A stretch of DNA of 64,000 nt from JADKFD01 sp050250665. GTDB lineage: Bacteria; Pseudomonadota; Gammaproteobacteria; Xanthomonadales; SZUA-5. Position 1 is the first letter of the stretch. Each line of letters opens with the position of its first letter. The stretch is from the NCBI GenBank assembly GCA_050250665.1, contig JBFWOF010000017.1, forward strand, positions 1 through 64,000, given 5' to 3'. A model generated the notes under the pieces. It did no database searches. It was not told where the DNA came from and saw only the letters and a list, made by a program, of their open reading frames with translations. The translations under genes and the position numbers were made by a program. Positions 25,396-33,972 of the stretch are shown here, in pieces.

Positions 25396-26340
25396 ATGGC
25401 GCCCAAGCAAGCCCTGATCTGTGGCTCGTTGGCCTTCGACACCATCATGGTGTTCGAAGACCGCTTCAAGAACCACATCCTCGCCGACAAGGTGCACATG
25501 TTGAGCGTGGCGTTCTATGTCCCTACCCTGCGGCGGGAGTTCGGCGGCTGCGCCGGCAACATCAGCTACAACCTGAAGCTGCTGGGCGGGCATCCGGTAC
25601 CCTTCGGTTCGGTGGGCCGCGATTTCGACAGCTATCGCGCCCATTTCGAGGCTCTGGAGATCGATTTGCGCTGCGTGCGCGAGTTGCCCGATCACTACAC
25701 CGCCCAGGCCTACATCACCACCGATCTCGACGACAACCAGATCACCGCCTTTCATCCGGGGGCGATGACCCAAAGCCATGGCGCCCACGTCAAGGACGTC
25801 AGGAACGTGGCCTTCGGCATCGTTGCACCCGACAACCGCGATGCCATGCTGCAGCACGCAGCCGAGTTCCGCGAAATGGGCGTGCCCTTCATCTTCGACC
25901 CCGGACAGGCACTACCGCTGTTCAACGGCGAGGAGTTCCGCGCCTTCATCGAAAACGCCACCTACGTTTCGGTCAACGACTATGAATCGCAGTTGCTGTC
26001 GGAACGAACCGGCTGGTCACCCGAGCAGATTGCCGAAAAGGTGTCGGCGTATATCGTCACCCGCGGTGCCGAGGGCTCGCGCTGGTATACGCGCGAGGGC
26101 CTGATCGAGATTCCGAGCGCCAAGGCCAAAGCCGTGCTCGACCCTACCGGATGTGGCGATGCCTACCGGGCCGGCCTGATCTACGGCTTGATGAATGGCC
26201 TGGAATTTGAAACCACGGGCCGGATTGCCTCATTGATGGGCGCCATCAAGATCGAACATCCAGGCACCCAGAATCAGAAATTTGACCGTGAGCAGTTCCT
26301 GACCCGCTTTCACCACGAATTCGGCTATCGCTTCGAATGA
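25396..26340 (+). CDS. PfkB-family carbohydrate/nucleoside kinase (adenosine kinase-like)
   Basis: A 314-residue ribokinase-fold kinase. The N-terminal block is GSLAFDTIM and a substrate-side GGCAGNISYNLKLLG lies near residue 50. The C-terminal PfkB signature DPTGCGDAYRAG lies near 250, with the catalytic Asp in GCGD. The sequence resembles adenosine kinase-like members found in many proteobacteria, but ribokinase or another sugar kinase cannot be excluded. Its TGA overlaps the ATG of the following NTF2-like gene (ATGA), so both are co-translated. No sugar transport or nucleoside pathway genes lie nearby. Confidence 0.82.
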   Translation: MAPKQALICGSLAFDTIMVFEDRFKNHILADKVHMLSVAFYVPTLRREFGGCAGNISYNLKLLGGHPVPFGSVGRDFDSYRAHFEALEIDLRCVRELPDHYTAQAYITTDLDDNQITAFHPGAMTQSHGAHVKDVRNVAFGIVAPDNRDAMLQHAAEFREMGVPFIFDPGQALPLFNGEEFRAFIENATYVSVNDYESQLLSERTGWSPEQIAEKVSAYIVTRGAEGSRWYTREGLIEIPSAKAKAVLDPTGCGDAYRAGLIYGLMNGLEFETTGRIASLMGAIKIEHPGTQNQKFDREQFLTRFHHEFGYRFE

Positions 26341-26756
26341 GCAGCGCAACAGCGGGCCGCGAACTGATCCATCGCTACTATCTGGCATTCAATCGCGCCG
26401 ATTGGGCCGGAATGCTGGACATGCTGGCCGAGGACGTGATTCACGATCTGAATCAGGGAGCCCGGGAAATTGGTCGTGCGCGTTTTGAGTCATTCCTGCA
26501 GCGCATGAGGCGGTGCTATCTGGAAGTGCTCAGCGACATCGAGATCATGGTTTCGGCCAACGGCCAGCGCGCCGCAGCCGAATACGTGGTGTCCGGCCAA
26601 TACCTGTCCACCGACGAGGGTCTGCCCGCCGCCAGCGGGCAACGCTACCGCCTGGCCGGCGGTGCCTTCTTCGAGATCAGGGACGGTGCGATCCAGCGGG
26701 TCAGCAACTACTACAATCTGCAGGATTGGCTGCGGCAGATCAACGATAGGGACTAA
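26337..26756 (+). CDS. SnoaL/NTF2-like protein (ketosteroid-isomerase-related)
   Basis: A 139-residue single-domain protein of the SnoaL/NTF2-like fold: an N-terminal helix (LIHRYYLAFNRADWAGMLDML), then AEDVIHDLNQGAREIG, and a curved sheet ending in a DGAIQRVSNYYNLQDWL strand. Some family members are enzymes and many are small-molecule binders. The overlap with the kinase gene suggests a related metabolic step, but nothing shows which. Confidence 0.8.
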   Translation: MSSATAGRELIHRYYLAFNRADWAGMLDMLAEDVIHDLNQGAREIGRARFESFLQRMRRCYLEVLSDIEIMVSANGQRAAAEYVVSGQYLSTDEGLPAASGQRYRLAGGAFFEIRDGAIQRVSNYYNLQDWLRQINDRD

Positions 26757-26932
26757 GCCCGGGACAGGCGCCGTGTCCGGCGGCTGCGTGCTCGAACTTC
26801 CCGTGTTTTGGCGTAGATGACCCGGTCTGCCGCGCCCTCGCAGCTACAGCCAACAGCTCAGCCGAGTGCGCGTTCAGATATATGGCGCCAAGCCGACCAG
26901 GAAGCTCGTAACCTGCGCCCGCAGACGGGCAC

Positions 26933-26946
26933 GCCCTGATCAGGGC
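26933..26946. repeat. Perfect 14-bp palindrome over a stop codon
   Basis: GCCCTGATCAGGGC spans the TGA stop (26940-26942, minus strand) of the FecR-like gene, at the end of a 183-bp convergent gap with the NTF2-like gene. It might act as part of a terminator or protein site, but no T-tract is present. The rest of 26757-26932 holds only short GC-rich inverted repeats. Confidence 0.4.
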
Positions 26947-27734
26947 GATGCCACATCCTTCTTGTCTTCCACGGTCACGCAGAGTCCAGCGGCAGCCGCG
27001 GCACTGGCCCACCAGATGCCTGGCGTGAAGCAGGGCGAATTGTGCGGCACCACGTAGCGGTCTTCGCGCTCGTCCTCATCGTCCCTATCGCCGCCGACCT
27101 GCATTTCCTTGGTGCAGCCATCGTCAAAGCGGATCACCGCCTTGGACATTTCCTTGACCACCACTTGCTGGTCAGCGCGCAGGCGCGTACCCGGGCGAAT
27201 GACCTCAAGCTCTCCGGCCTGATTGGTGGCGTAAACCTCGCCTTCGGCCGACTCCAGAGCCGCGGCATACTCGCGAAAGTCGGTCTCGCGACCCTGCGAA
27301 ACGCCGAGCAAACCGCCACCCACTGCCATTCCGACCGCAGCCAGCGCCCGCGAATTATTCGATTTGTTGGCATGTGCGGCGCCACAGGCGACACCCGCCG
27401 CTGCAGGACCTGCCCACCACAGCGTCGCGCACGGAGAACGACGAGGAATCTCGTACAGCTCCTCGTCTTCCAGATCCATGTCGCAACCATCGTTGAACAC
27501 CAGCAAAGCGCGCGCACCTTCGGTCACCAGTACTTCCTGAGTGTAGCGGACCTGCTGACCCTCCACGGCCGGCACGGACTCATCACCGCGCTTCAGCAGC
27601 ACCGTTCCCACGATGTTCTGCAAGGTACCGACGATTTCATCCTCCCGCTCCAAGGGCTCCTCGGTCTGGGCAAGTGCAGAGGTAGCCACAATGGCCAACA
27701 TCGCTGAGCACAGTCCTCTGGCAATAGTCTTCAT
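26940..27734 (-). CDS. Secreted protein with duplicated FecR-like module
   Basis: A 264-residue protein with a signal peptide (about 1-22, ending ATSALAQ). A first module at about 35-115 (GTVLLKRGDESVPAVEGQQV, ARALLVFNDGCDMDLEDEELYEIPRRSPC, then WWAG) and a second at about 155-255 (GELEVIRPGTRL, KAVIRFDDGCTKEMQ, YVVPHNSPC, then WWASA) repeat the same pattern. Each ends in a Pro-x-x-Ser-Pro-Cys motif before a hydrophobic Gly/Ala stretch. The pattern resembles FecR-like sugar- or peptidoglycan-associated domains. It is the last gene of the polysaccharide block and probably periplasmic or membrane-attached. No homologue of known function is recognised. Confidence 0.6.
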   Translation of the reverse strand: MKTIARGLCSAMLAIVATSALAQTEEPLEREDEIVGTLQNIVGTVLLKRGDESVPAVEGQQVRYTQEVLVTEGARALLVFNDGCDMDLEDEELYEIPRRSPCATLWWAGPAAAGVACGAAHANKSNNSRALAAVGMAVGGGLLGVSQGRETDFREYAAALESAEGEVYATNQAGELEVIRPGTRLRADQQVVVKEMSKAVIRFDDGCTKEMQVGGDRDDEDEREDRYVVPHNSPCFTPGIWWASAAAAAGLCVTVEDKKDVASP

Positions 27735-27777
27735 GCGTGAGCACTCCGCTCAATTCAAAAAATAAGGCGAGTGTAGG

Positions 27778-29052
27778 TTATCCCGATCTGATGACAGTCT
27801 CAAGCTCAGGCGCAGTCTCCGTGCCGGCATTCCCAGCCGGAAGCCGGACTTCGATCCTGATATCGTCGAACCAGACCTCCCCTGCAATCTGCTGTTCTGC
27901 AGCGATTCGCGCGTCGACGGAGAGCAGCAGGCGTTGTCCGCTGCAGTTTTCCCGCGGCACGGTAAAGTCCATCGAAAACTCACTCCAGTCCCTGTTTCCC
28001 GTCAAGCGCGCACTCTGAGCGATGGCCGGGCCATTCGCAGCGCAACTGATTGTCCAGATCAGGCCGCGAGCAGCCTGCAGTTCGACCAGGCGCACGCGCC
28101 CTGCCAGACGGTAGGCGCCTGGAGTGAGCAACAGCCAGTGGGAAACATGCTGGAACGGCACGCGGCGGTCATGAAAAACCAGCTGCAGCGCTCGATTGCC
28201 TGGTTGTCGAGGATCATCGGCAATCAGCACGTCAGCTCCGACCACGCGTCCCAGCTCCCAATCCAGATGCGGACCTGGTCCGGGGCCGTTGAAGTCTCCG
28301 TTGCTCAACCCGGTACCCGTACCGGTCGACGCCGTCGACACTTCAAGCAACCGGCGCATGCGCTTCCAGTCGTTGGCGGCTATTAAGCGCCGCATCAACT
28401 GATCAGTTTCCGTTTCGTGCACCTCGCCACCGGCTGCCCGGATTTCCCGAAACAGCCGCAGCACATCGACTGCTGTCGGCGCCTGCTGGACCAGCTGCAC
28501 GACGAATTCACGACGCCACGACGGATCAGCCGCCAGCGTCTGGGCCATGGCGCGCACACCCGCTGGACTCACGGCGATGGTGGCCAGAATCGGAAAGGCA
28601 TCGGCTTCAATCTCGGGTTCGAATCGCAACAGCCGGTCCAGCCGCTTCAGGCAGCCCTCGAGGTCCTTGTCGGCGAGCGCATTGATGGCCAACCAGAATT
28701 GACCTGCGGTGTCCCGGGGAGTGGCGGCCACGCCGAGGGAAATCAGCGCTCGGGCGCGACCACGATCGCCGCGAGCCTCCGCAGCAGCCCCCAGCACGCG
28801 CAGCGCCGGACCTGACAGTGGTGCGGTCCGGAGGGCAGAACGAGCCAGTTGTTCAGCCCGATCCAGACGCTGCTCCCGAAGCGCAGCCTCGGCTTCCACT
28901 AGCAGCGCTTCGGACTGGCCGGCATTCAGCACCAGCGCCCGCTGCGGAAGCACTCGTGCCAGATAATCGGCATAGCCGCGAGCAAGCACCAGCCAGAGCA
29001 ACAGGAGTGCGAGGCAGATCAAACCCGCCCGTCTCAGTATGATCAGTTGCAT
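27778..29052 (-). CDS. Membrane-anchored TPR protein of the polysaccharide block
   Basis: A 424-residue protein with an N-terminal membrane helix (LICLALLLLWLVLA), then TPR-like helical repeats in about residues 45-160 (AEAALREQRLDRAEQLARSAL and RALISLGVAATP). The C-terminal half (about 255-415) is beta-rich: LSNGDFNGPGPGPHLDWEL and GEVWFDDIRIE, as in carbohydrate-binding-like sandwich domains. It is probably periplasmic with a structural or scaffold role in envelope polysaccharide assembly. It lies 61 bp after the J-domain gene. Confidence 0.65.
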   Translation of the reverse strand: MQLIILRRAGLICLALLLLWLVLARGYADYLARVLPQRALVLNAGQSEALLVEAEAALREQRLDRAEQLARSALRTAPLSGPALRVLGAAAEARGDRGRARALISLGVAATPRDTAGQFWLAINALADKDLEGCLKRLDRLLRFEPEIEADAFPILATIAVSPAGVRAMAQTLAADPSWRREFVVQLVQQAPTAVDVLRLFREIRAAGGEVHETETDQLMRRLIAANDWKRMRRLLEVSTASTGTGTGLSNGDFNGPGPGPHLDWELGRVVGADVLIADDPRQPGNRALQLVFHDRRVPFQHVSHWLLLTPGAYRLAGRVRLVELQAARGLIWTISCAANGPAIAQSARLTGNRDWSEFSMDFTVPRENCSGQRLLLSVDARIAAEQQIAGEVWFDDIRIEVRLPAGNAGTETAPELETVIRSG

Positions 29053-29113
29053 GCGGTACCTGCCCCCGGGAATACCATCGCGATCATCCGCCTTCCCTCA
29101 TGAGACATGCGGG

Positions 29114-30886
29114 CTAACTGCCTCGCGCCAGTTCGGCAATCCTTGCTGTCCCTGCGCTGTCCAGCAGGATGACCCATTCCATGGTGCCGGTCTCGGTCAC
29201 TGCCCTGCGCTCACCGCGTGGAACATAGGTATCGCGATACCGTGCACTGGCCCGAGTGCTCTGGCTGTCCGTGGTCAGGCGCAGCTGATCAATCTCAAGG
29301 AAGCGCATCTCGGTACTGCGGAAGCGGCTGCGCATGCTGTCGCGAGCCGGCAGACCGAAGCGACTGCCGTTGAACAGCTGATCAAAGCGCCGAAGATCGC
29401 CAGCCGCATAGGCTGAGGCAAACTCCTTGATCAGAGCCCTCGCATCGGCCTCGCCGGGCACTCTGTGCCTTGGTGCGGCTGAATCTTCCAAGGGCGGCGG
29501 CGGGGCCGCCGATGGCAGAGACGATGCCGTCGGTGCCGATTCAACAGCCGCTGAAGACTTGCCGGCGGCGTTGTCCGCAACGGATAGGGTTGCCGGGCTC
29601 GCGGAAGAGCGCGACAACGGCGTCGCTGCTCCGGATCTTGCCCCACCTTGCTGACCTTGCCGACGCGCATCCGCATGAGAATTAGCCTCGCCTCTGACCA
29701 GGGCTTCGGCTTCTGCGTGCGCTTCCGCTCTTGCCAAGGCATCTGCTCTGGCCCTTGCCTCAGCCTGTGCCTGCGCAGTTGCGCTTGCCTGAGATTCAGC
29801 CCTCGCCAGCTCATCTGCCCTGGCCTGCGCTCTTGTCGCCCCTCCGGGATCGGCCGGCGCGAGAACAGCTGCCGCTGCGCCAGCGTCGACCCGCTGACTA
29901 TCGGACTCGGAGCGTTGGCCCGCGGGGGTAGCTTGATGTACCGCCAAGTCCTGCACCGGCGGATTCCCGGGCTCGCCCGAAGGTTCACGGGTACCGTCCC
30001 GGCTGCTGGTCACGGCCATAGCCATGGCGAGTGGCGATCTGGGTGCAGCTTCGGTCTGATGTGCCGTGCTGCTGGCATCCGGCGATACAGGGTCATTCGG
30101 CGTTGAGAATGCAGAGACCTCAGGCGATTCGAACCCACCAGCCGACGTATCAGCCGTCGGCGCGTCAACCGGCGTTGCCAGCGACACCATTAGGTTGCTT
30201 GCCGACTCCGGCGCTGCCGGCGCGTCCTCGCCAATGCTGATGGCGTTTTCGCGATTGCTGCTGAGCTGACGCTGAGTCTGCGCCTGGGCCCAGTACATCA
30301 GCCCGATGACGGCCGCGGCAGCGATGCCCAGACTGCCGAGGACGATGGCCGGGAGACGCTTGACGGTGGACCCGGACAATATCGGGCCGGTCGCTGCTGC
30401 GACTGCCGAGCGCGGCGCACGCAAGGAAATTTCCGTGGACGCCGACGCCGTGGGTGCGACCTCGTTCCTGAGGTCATAGTCTGCGCGGCGATCCGGCGTT
30501 TTCAGATCCTGCCAGGCAATATTGACACGATCGGCATAGACCGCCTCCCATCCGTCCTGATTCCGGTCCGGATGCAACCACTTCATGAGCCAGCGGTAGT
30601 TCTCGCGCAACCGCGCTTGTTCAATGTTCGACGCTGCGCCCAATACACGGTAGGAGTCCGCGCCGGGGGCAAACAGTATCTGCTGCAGGAAAAAAATGGA
30701 GGCTTCGAGCAGGATCTCGACCGACTCTCCGGTACTTTCCCGGGCGCGCTCCAGTGCCTGATTCTCTCCCGCCGCGAGGCGAATCACGCGAGCCACATCA
30801 TCCGGCAGCGGCCGCTCGCGCACTTCGAGGATCCGCGCCGGCTCGCGGAATACCGCCAATACCAGATCCATGCTGTCGCTGCTCAT
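29114..30886 (-). CDS. Membrane J-domain protein with C-terminal NTF2-like domain
   Basis: A 590-residue protein. An N-terminal helical part (about 1-75) leads to a J domain (about 78-140: YRVLGAASNIEQARLRENYR, then WLHPDRNQDG). The HPD tripeptide at about 104 is intact, so it should stimulate a DnaK. A transmembrane helix follows at about 176-197. A long Ala/Glu/Arg- and Ser-rich low-complexity part (about 210-460) follows, and then a compact domain with an ALIKEFASAYAAGDLRRFD helix, resembling NTF2-like domains, at about 480-585. With one helix, the J domain would be cytoplasmic and the C-terminal domain periplasmic. It starts only 6 bp after the polysaccharide co-polymerase gene, hence cotranscribed. 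Confidence 0.75.
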   Translation of the reverse strand: MSSDSMDLVLAVFREPARILEVRERPLPDDVARVIRLAAGENQALERARESTGESVEILLEASIFFLQQILFAPGADSYRVLGAASNIEQARLRENYRWLMKWLHPDRNQDGWEAVYADRVNIAWQDLKTPDRRADYDLRNEVAPTASASTEISLRAPRSAVAAATGPILSGSTVKRLPAIVLGSLGIAAAAVIGLMYWAQAQTQRQLSSNRENAISIGEDAPAAPESASNLMVSLATPVDAPTADTSAGGFESPEVSAFSTPNDPVSPDASSTAHQTEAAPRSPLAMAMAVTSSRDGTREPSGEPGNPPVQDLAVHQATPAGQRSESDSQRVDAGAAAAVLAPADPGGATRAQARADELARAESQASATAQAQAEARARADALARAEAHAEAEALVRGEANSHADARRQGQQGGARSGAATPLSRSSASPATLSVADNAAGKSSAAVESAPTASSLPSAAPPPPLEDSAAPRHRVPGEADARALIKEFASAYAAGDLRRFDQLFNGSRFGLPARDSMRSRFRSTEMRFLEIDQLRLTTDSQSTRASARYRDTYVPRGERRAVTETGTMEWVILLDSAGTARIAELARGS

Positions 30887-30892
30887 GGTCGA

Positions 30893-33181
30893 TCAGCTCT
30901 TGGTCAGGGCGTGCTTGGGCTCCGAGCCACCGTAGGAGTAATAGTGGTAGCCGCCATAGTCGCCGCCATAACCATAGCCGTAGCCAGCCACTCGCGCATC
31001 GAATTTGGTGATCAGAGCGCCGACCACATGTGCGCGCGCCCCGAACAGACGTTTCAATGCCGCCTTCGCGGTGGCAATACGGGTGGTACCAGCCTCGATC
31101 ACGAGCAAGGTACCGGACGAAAGATTGGACAGGATCGGCGAATCGGCGAGCCCCATGATCGGCGGGCCGTCGATAATGACCTGGTCGAACTTCTCGCAGG
31201 CCAGACTCAGCAGGGAAACCATTTTCGGGCCGGCCAGCAGTTCGGCCGGATTGGGCGGTAGCGGTCCTGACGGGATATAGGTCAGCCGCAGGGTCTTGGT
31301 GGGCTTGATGGCAGCCGCCGGGCGGATGCTGCCGGCCAGGTAGTTGCTCAAGCCCACGGAATTGTCGCTGCCCAGAATGCGATGCAGGGACGGGTTGCGC
31401 AGATCGGCGTCGATCAACAGCACCCGCCGGCCCAGTTGCGCGAAGTTTCGAGCCAAGGTCAAAGCGGTCGTGGATTTACCTTCCGAGGCCGACGGACTCG
31501 TCACCAGCAGGCACCTGGGCACCCCGGCCTCGGTCGAGAACTGCAGCGAAGTGCGCACCGAACGATAGGCCTCGGAGAAGGCCGACCGGGCGTCCAACGA
31601 GGCTTCTTCCGGCGTCAGCCCCTGAATCTTGGGAATCACACCCAACACGCCGATGCCGAGGTGTTTCTCGATCTCGTCGGGCCGCTTCAGGGTGTCGTCC
31701 AGGAATTCGAACAGGAAGGCCAGCAACACACCCAGCACCAGGCCGACAAAAGCCGAAAGGACGAAATTGCCCATGAAATCGGGTTTGAACGGCGCCCCGG
31801 GATTCAGGGCGATATCGACCATGCTGACGTTGTTGGAATCCACATTCGAGGTGATGCCGATTTCCTTGTAGCGCTGCAGCAGCGCATCGTAGAGCTGCTT
31901 GTTGGTTTCGACCTCGCGCTCGAGCAGGGTAAAATTGGTGCTGCGTCCCTGCAGGGCCAGCACGTCATTGGCCAGCGCATCCACCTGCTGCTGCAGCATT
32001 TCCTGCTTGTCCTTGGCAGCTTCATAGGTAGCAGCCATGCCCTGCTTGATGATCTTCACCTCTTCCGCCAGCTGCTTGTCGATCTGCTCGATCTGACTCT
32101 TGATCTGCAGCATCTGCGGATAAGCCGGCTTGAAGGTCAGCAGCTTTTCCTGGTACTCGGCCTCGAGCTTGCCGCGAGCCGAACGCAAAGCCTGCACGCC
32201 TTCGTTCTGCAGCATCAGCGGATGCGAGAACACGCTGGCGCCCTGGGATTGTCGCAGTCGCGCTTCGGCGTCAATACGCTCCTGCTTGGCCGCAGTGAGC
32301 GCGCCGTTCAGAGCCGTCAGATCGCCCGACAGCAATGACTGCCGATCGCCGATATTGACGATCTGTTCCTTCTGCGCGAAATCGGCCAAGGCCTTTTCGG
32401 AGTCCTGCAGCTTGAGCTTCACCTGTTCCAGTCGATCTTCCAGAAACTCCTTGGCGTAGGAGCTGTTGTCGATGCGCCGCTCCATGTTCGACTCGATGAA
32501 ACCTTCGGCCACAGCGTTGGCGATCTTCGCCGAGAGCGCGCCGTCCGGGCTGTCGAAATGGATGCGTGCGAGACGAGAACCCTTGACCGGTTCAATCGAA
32601 AGTCCGCTCTGAACCAAGCCCACAAGCTGGCTGCGGCGACCCGCCAGATCTATGGCCTCATTGTCGGATCCGCGCATGCCGAGCACCGCCTGGCGCAGCT
32701 TGCCCAGCGGCGAAGGCGAACTCATGACTGCGAATACCGGTTCGTTCGGGTCCAGATCCGCAGCCACCTTCTCCGCCATGGAGCGGCTGCGAAGCAGCTG
32801 GAATTGGGTTTCGTAGAATTCGGGGTCGTAAACGATGTCGCCCGAATCGATACCCGGCACCTTGACCACACCATTGGCCTGGCGCTCGATCTGCACCGTG
32901 GCCGTGGCCCTGTAGATCGGTGTCGTCAGCATGGTCACCATGACACCGGTGAGCAGCACGATCGCGAAGACAGCCAGGACCGTCCACTTGCGTTTGGCTA
33001 TGACGCGCCAGTATTCGAGCAGATCGACTTCTTTCTCGCCAAACTCGGATTCGCTGCTGCGCACCAGCGTCGACAAAGCCTGGGACCGGGGATCCATGGC
33101 TGCCAACTGCTGGTTGCGCAACGGCATCGGGCTGGGGAGATTGCTGCCGCCGATGGGATCGCTGCCTGCCGGATCCTGCAT
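30893..33181 (-). CDS. Polysaccharide co-polymerase/BY-kinase fusion (GumC/Wzc type)
   Basis: A 762-residue inner-membrane protein controlling chain length and export of extracellular polysaccharide. N-terminal Wzz part: helix 1 at about 65-85 and helix 2 at about 495-515, with a long periplasmic coiled region between them (about 255-470, from LEQVKLKLQDSEKALADFA to MLQQQVDALANDVLALQ). C-terminal cytoplasmic BY-kinase: Walker A SEGKST near 565, Walker A' LLIDADLRNP near 590, and IIDGPP near 680. The tail (about 738-758) holds at least seven tyrosines in an YGYGYGG-like run, suited to cluster autophosphorylation. The cognate phosphatase gene is two genes upstream. No Wzy or Wzx is present in this window. 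Confidence 0.92.
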   Translation of the reverse strand: MQDPAGSDPIGGSNLPSPMPLRNQQLAAMDPRSQALSTLVRSSESEFGEKEVDLLEYWRVIAKRKWTVLAVFAIVLLTGVMVTMLTTPIYRATATVQIERQANGVVKVPGIDSGDIVYDPEFYETQFQLLRSRSMAEKVAADLDPNEPVFAVMSSPSPLGKLRQAVLGMRGSDNEAIDLAGRRSQLVGLVQSGLSIEPVKGSRLARIHFDSPDGALSAKIANAVAEGFIESNMERRIDNSSYAKEFLEDRLEQVKLKLQDSEKALADFAQKEQIVNIGDRQSLLSGDLTALNGALTAAKQERIDAEARLRQSQGASVFSHPLMLQNEGVQALRSARGKLEAEYQEKLLTFKPAYPQMLQIKSQIEQIDKQLAEEVKIIKQGMAATYEAAKDKQEMLQQQVDALANDVLALQGRSTNFTLLEREVETNKQLYDALLQRYKEIGITSNVDSNNVSMVDIALNPGAPFKPDFMGNFVLSAFVGLVLGVLLAFLFEFLDDTLKRPDEIEKHLGIGVLGVIPKIQGLTPEEASLDARSAFSEAYRSVRTSLQFSTEAGVPRCLLVTSPSASEGKSTTALTLARNFAQLGRRVLLIDADLRNPSLHRILGSDNSVGLSNYLAGSIRPAAAIKPTKTLRLTYIPSGPLPPNPAELLAGPKMVSLLSLACEKFDQVIIDGPPIMGLADSPILSNLSSGTLLVIEAGTTRIATAKAALKRLFGARAHVVGALITKFDARVAGYGYGYGGDYGGYHYYSYGGSEPKHALTKS

Positions 33182-33221
33182 GTGTTACTCCTGAAGGCTT
33201 GCCTGCTTGCAGGCAACTTGA

Positions 33222-33941
33222 TCAAAGAATCCGGAACATCCCGAGCACTGGCATCGTCTGCAGCAGGGAACGCCAGGCTGACTTGGAACCCGATTCGTCA
33301 ATCACGATCAGATCATCGCCATAGACCAGTGGGTCCTCGGCGTTTCCGCCACGAATGTCGCGCAGATCGAATACGGCAGCCATGCGTTTGCCATCGATAA
33401 CGCGAAACACGATGATGCCACGCGGATTGGCATATTCCGTGACTCCACCGGCAATCACGATGGCCTGCAACAGGCTGGTACGACCGCTCAATGGGTAGAT
33501 TCCCGGCGACTTTACCGCACCCTCGACCGTGATCCGCTGGCTCGTGTATTCCCGCACAAAAACTGTAACTTGCGGATTTTGAAGGAAGTCCTCCGACAGC
33601 AGCTGGGTAATCTCGGCTTCCAGCTCTGGCACCGTCTTTCCGCCAGCTTCAATCGGGCCGAGCAAAGGCAGCGAGATCATGCCCTTCGAGTTTACACGCA
33701 CGGATCGTGTCAGGTCCGGCAGCTGGTAGACCGCGATATCGATGACATCCTGAGCGCCAATGCGGTACTCGGATCGACCCTCGTAGGCGCCGCTGGCCGT
33801 GGTGGTATCGGGCGGTTGCAACTTGTCGGTGGTGGTCACCATCCGCGCCCGGCCCTCACGGACGTCACGGGTTCCATCACTGGCACAGGCCGCCAACAGC
33901 ATCAGCGACACTGCAACAAGTACTCTCATTGGCAAACGCAT
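33222..33941 (-). CDS. Polysaccharide export lipoprotein, Wza/GumB type
   Basis: A 239-residue outer-membrane export protein. The start MRLPMRVLVAVSLMLLAACAS shows a lipoprotein signal with the lipobox LAAC. The Poly_export domain follows (about 55-135, YRIGAQDVIDIAVYQLPDLT), then SLBB-like repeats (about 140-200, RITVEGAVKSPGIYPL). The length is below full-size Wza (about 380), as often seen for GumB-type proteins. The ATG at 33941 is chosen because a purine-rich GAGAGGGTGAGA lies ahead and lipobox spacing is right; 33962 and 33929 are alternatives. It probably forms the outer-membrane exit with the co-polymerase. Confidence 0.88.
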   Translation of the reverse strand: MRLPMRVLVAVSLMLLAACASDGTRDVREGRARMVTTTDKLQPPDTTTASGAYEGRSEYRIGAQDVIDIAVYQLPDLTRSVRVNSKGMISLPLLGPIEAGGKTVPELEAEITQLLSEDFLQNPQVTVFVREYTSQRITVEGAVKSPGIYPLSGRTSLLQAIVIAGGVTEYANPRGIIVFRVIDGKRMAAVFDLRDIRGGNAEDPLVYGDDLIVIDESGSKSAWRSLLQTMPVLGMFRIL

Positions 33942-33972
33942 TCTCACCCTCTCTATCCGCATTAGCGCCGCA

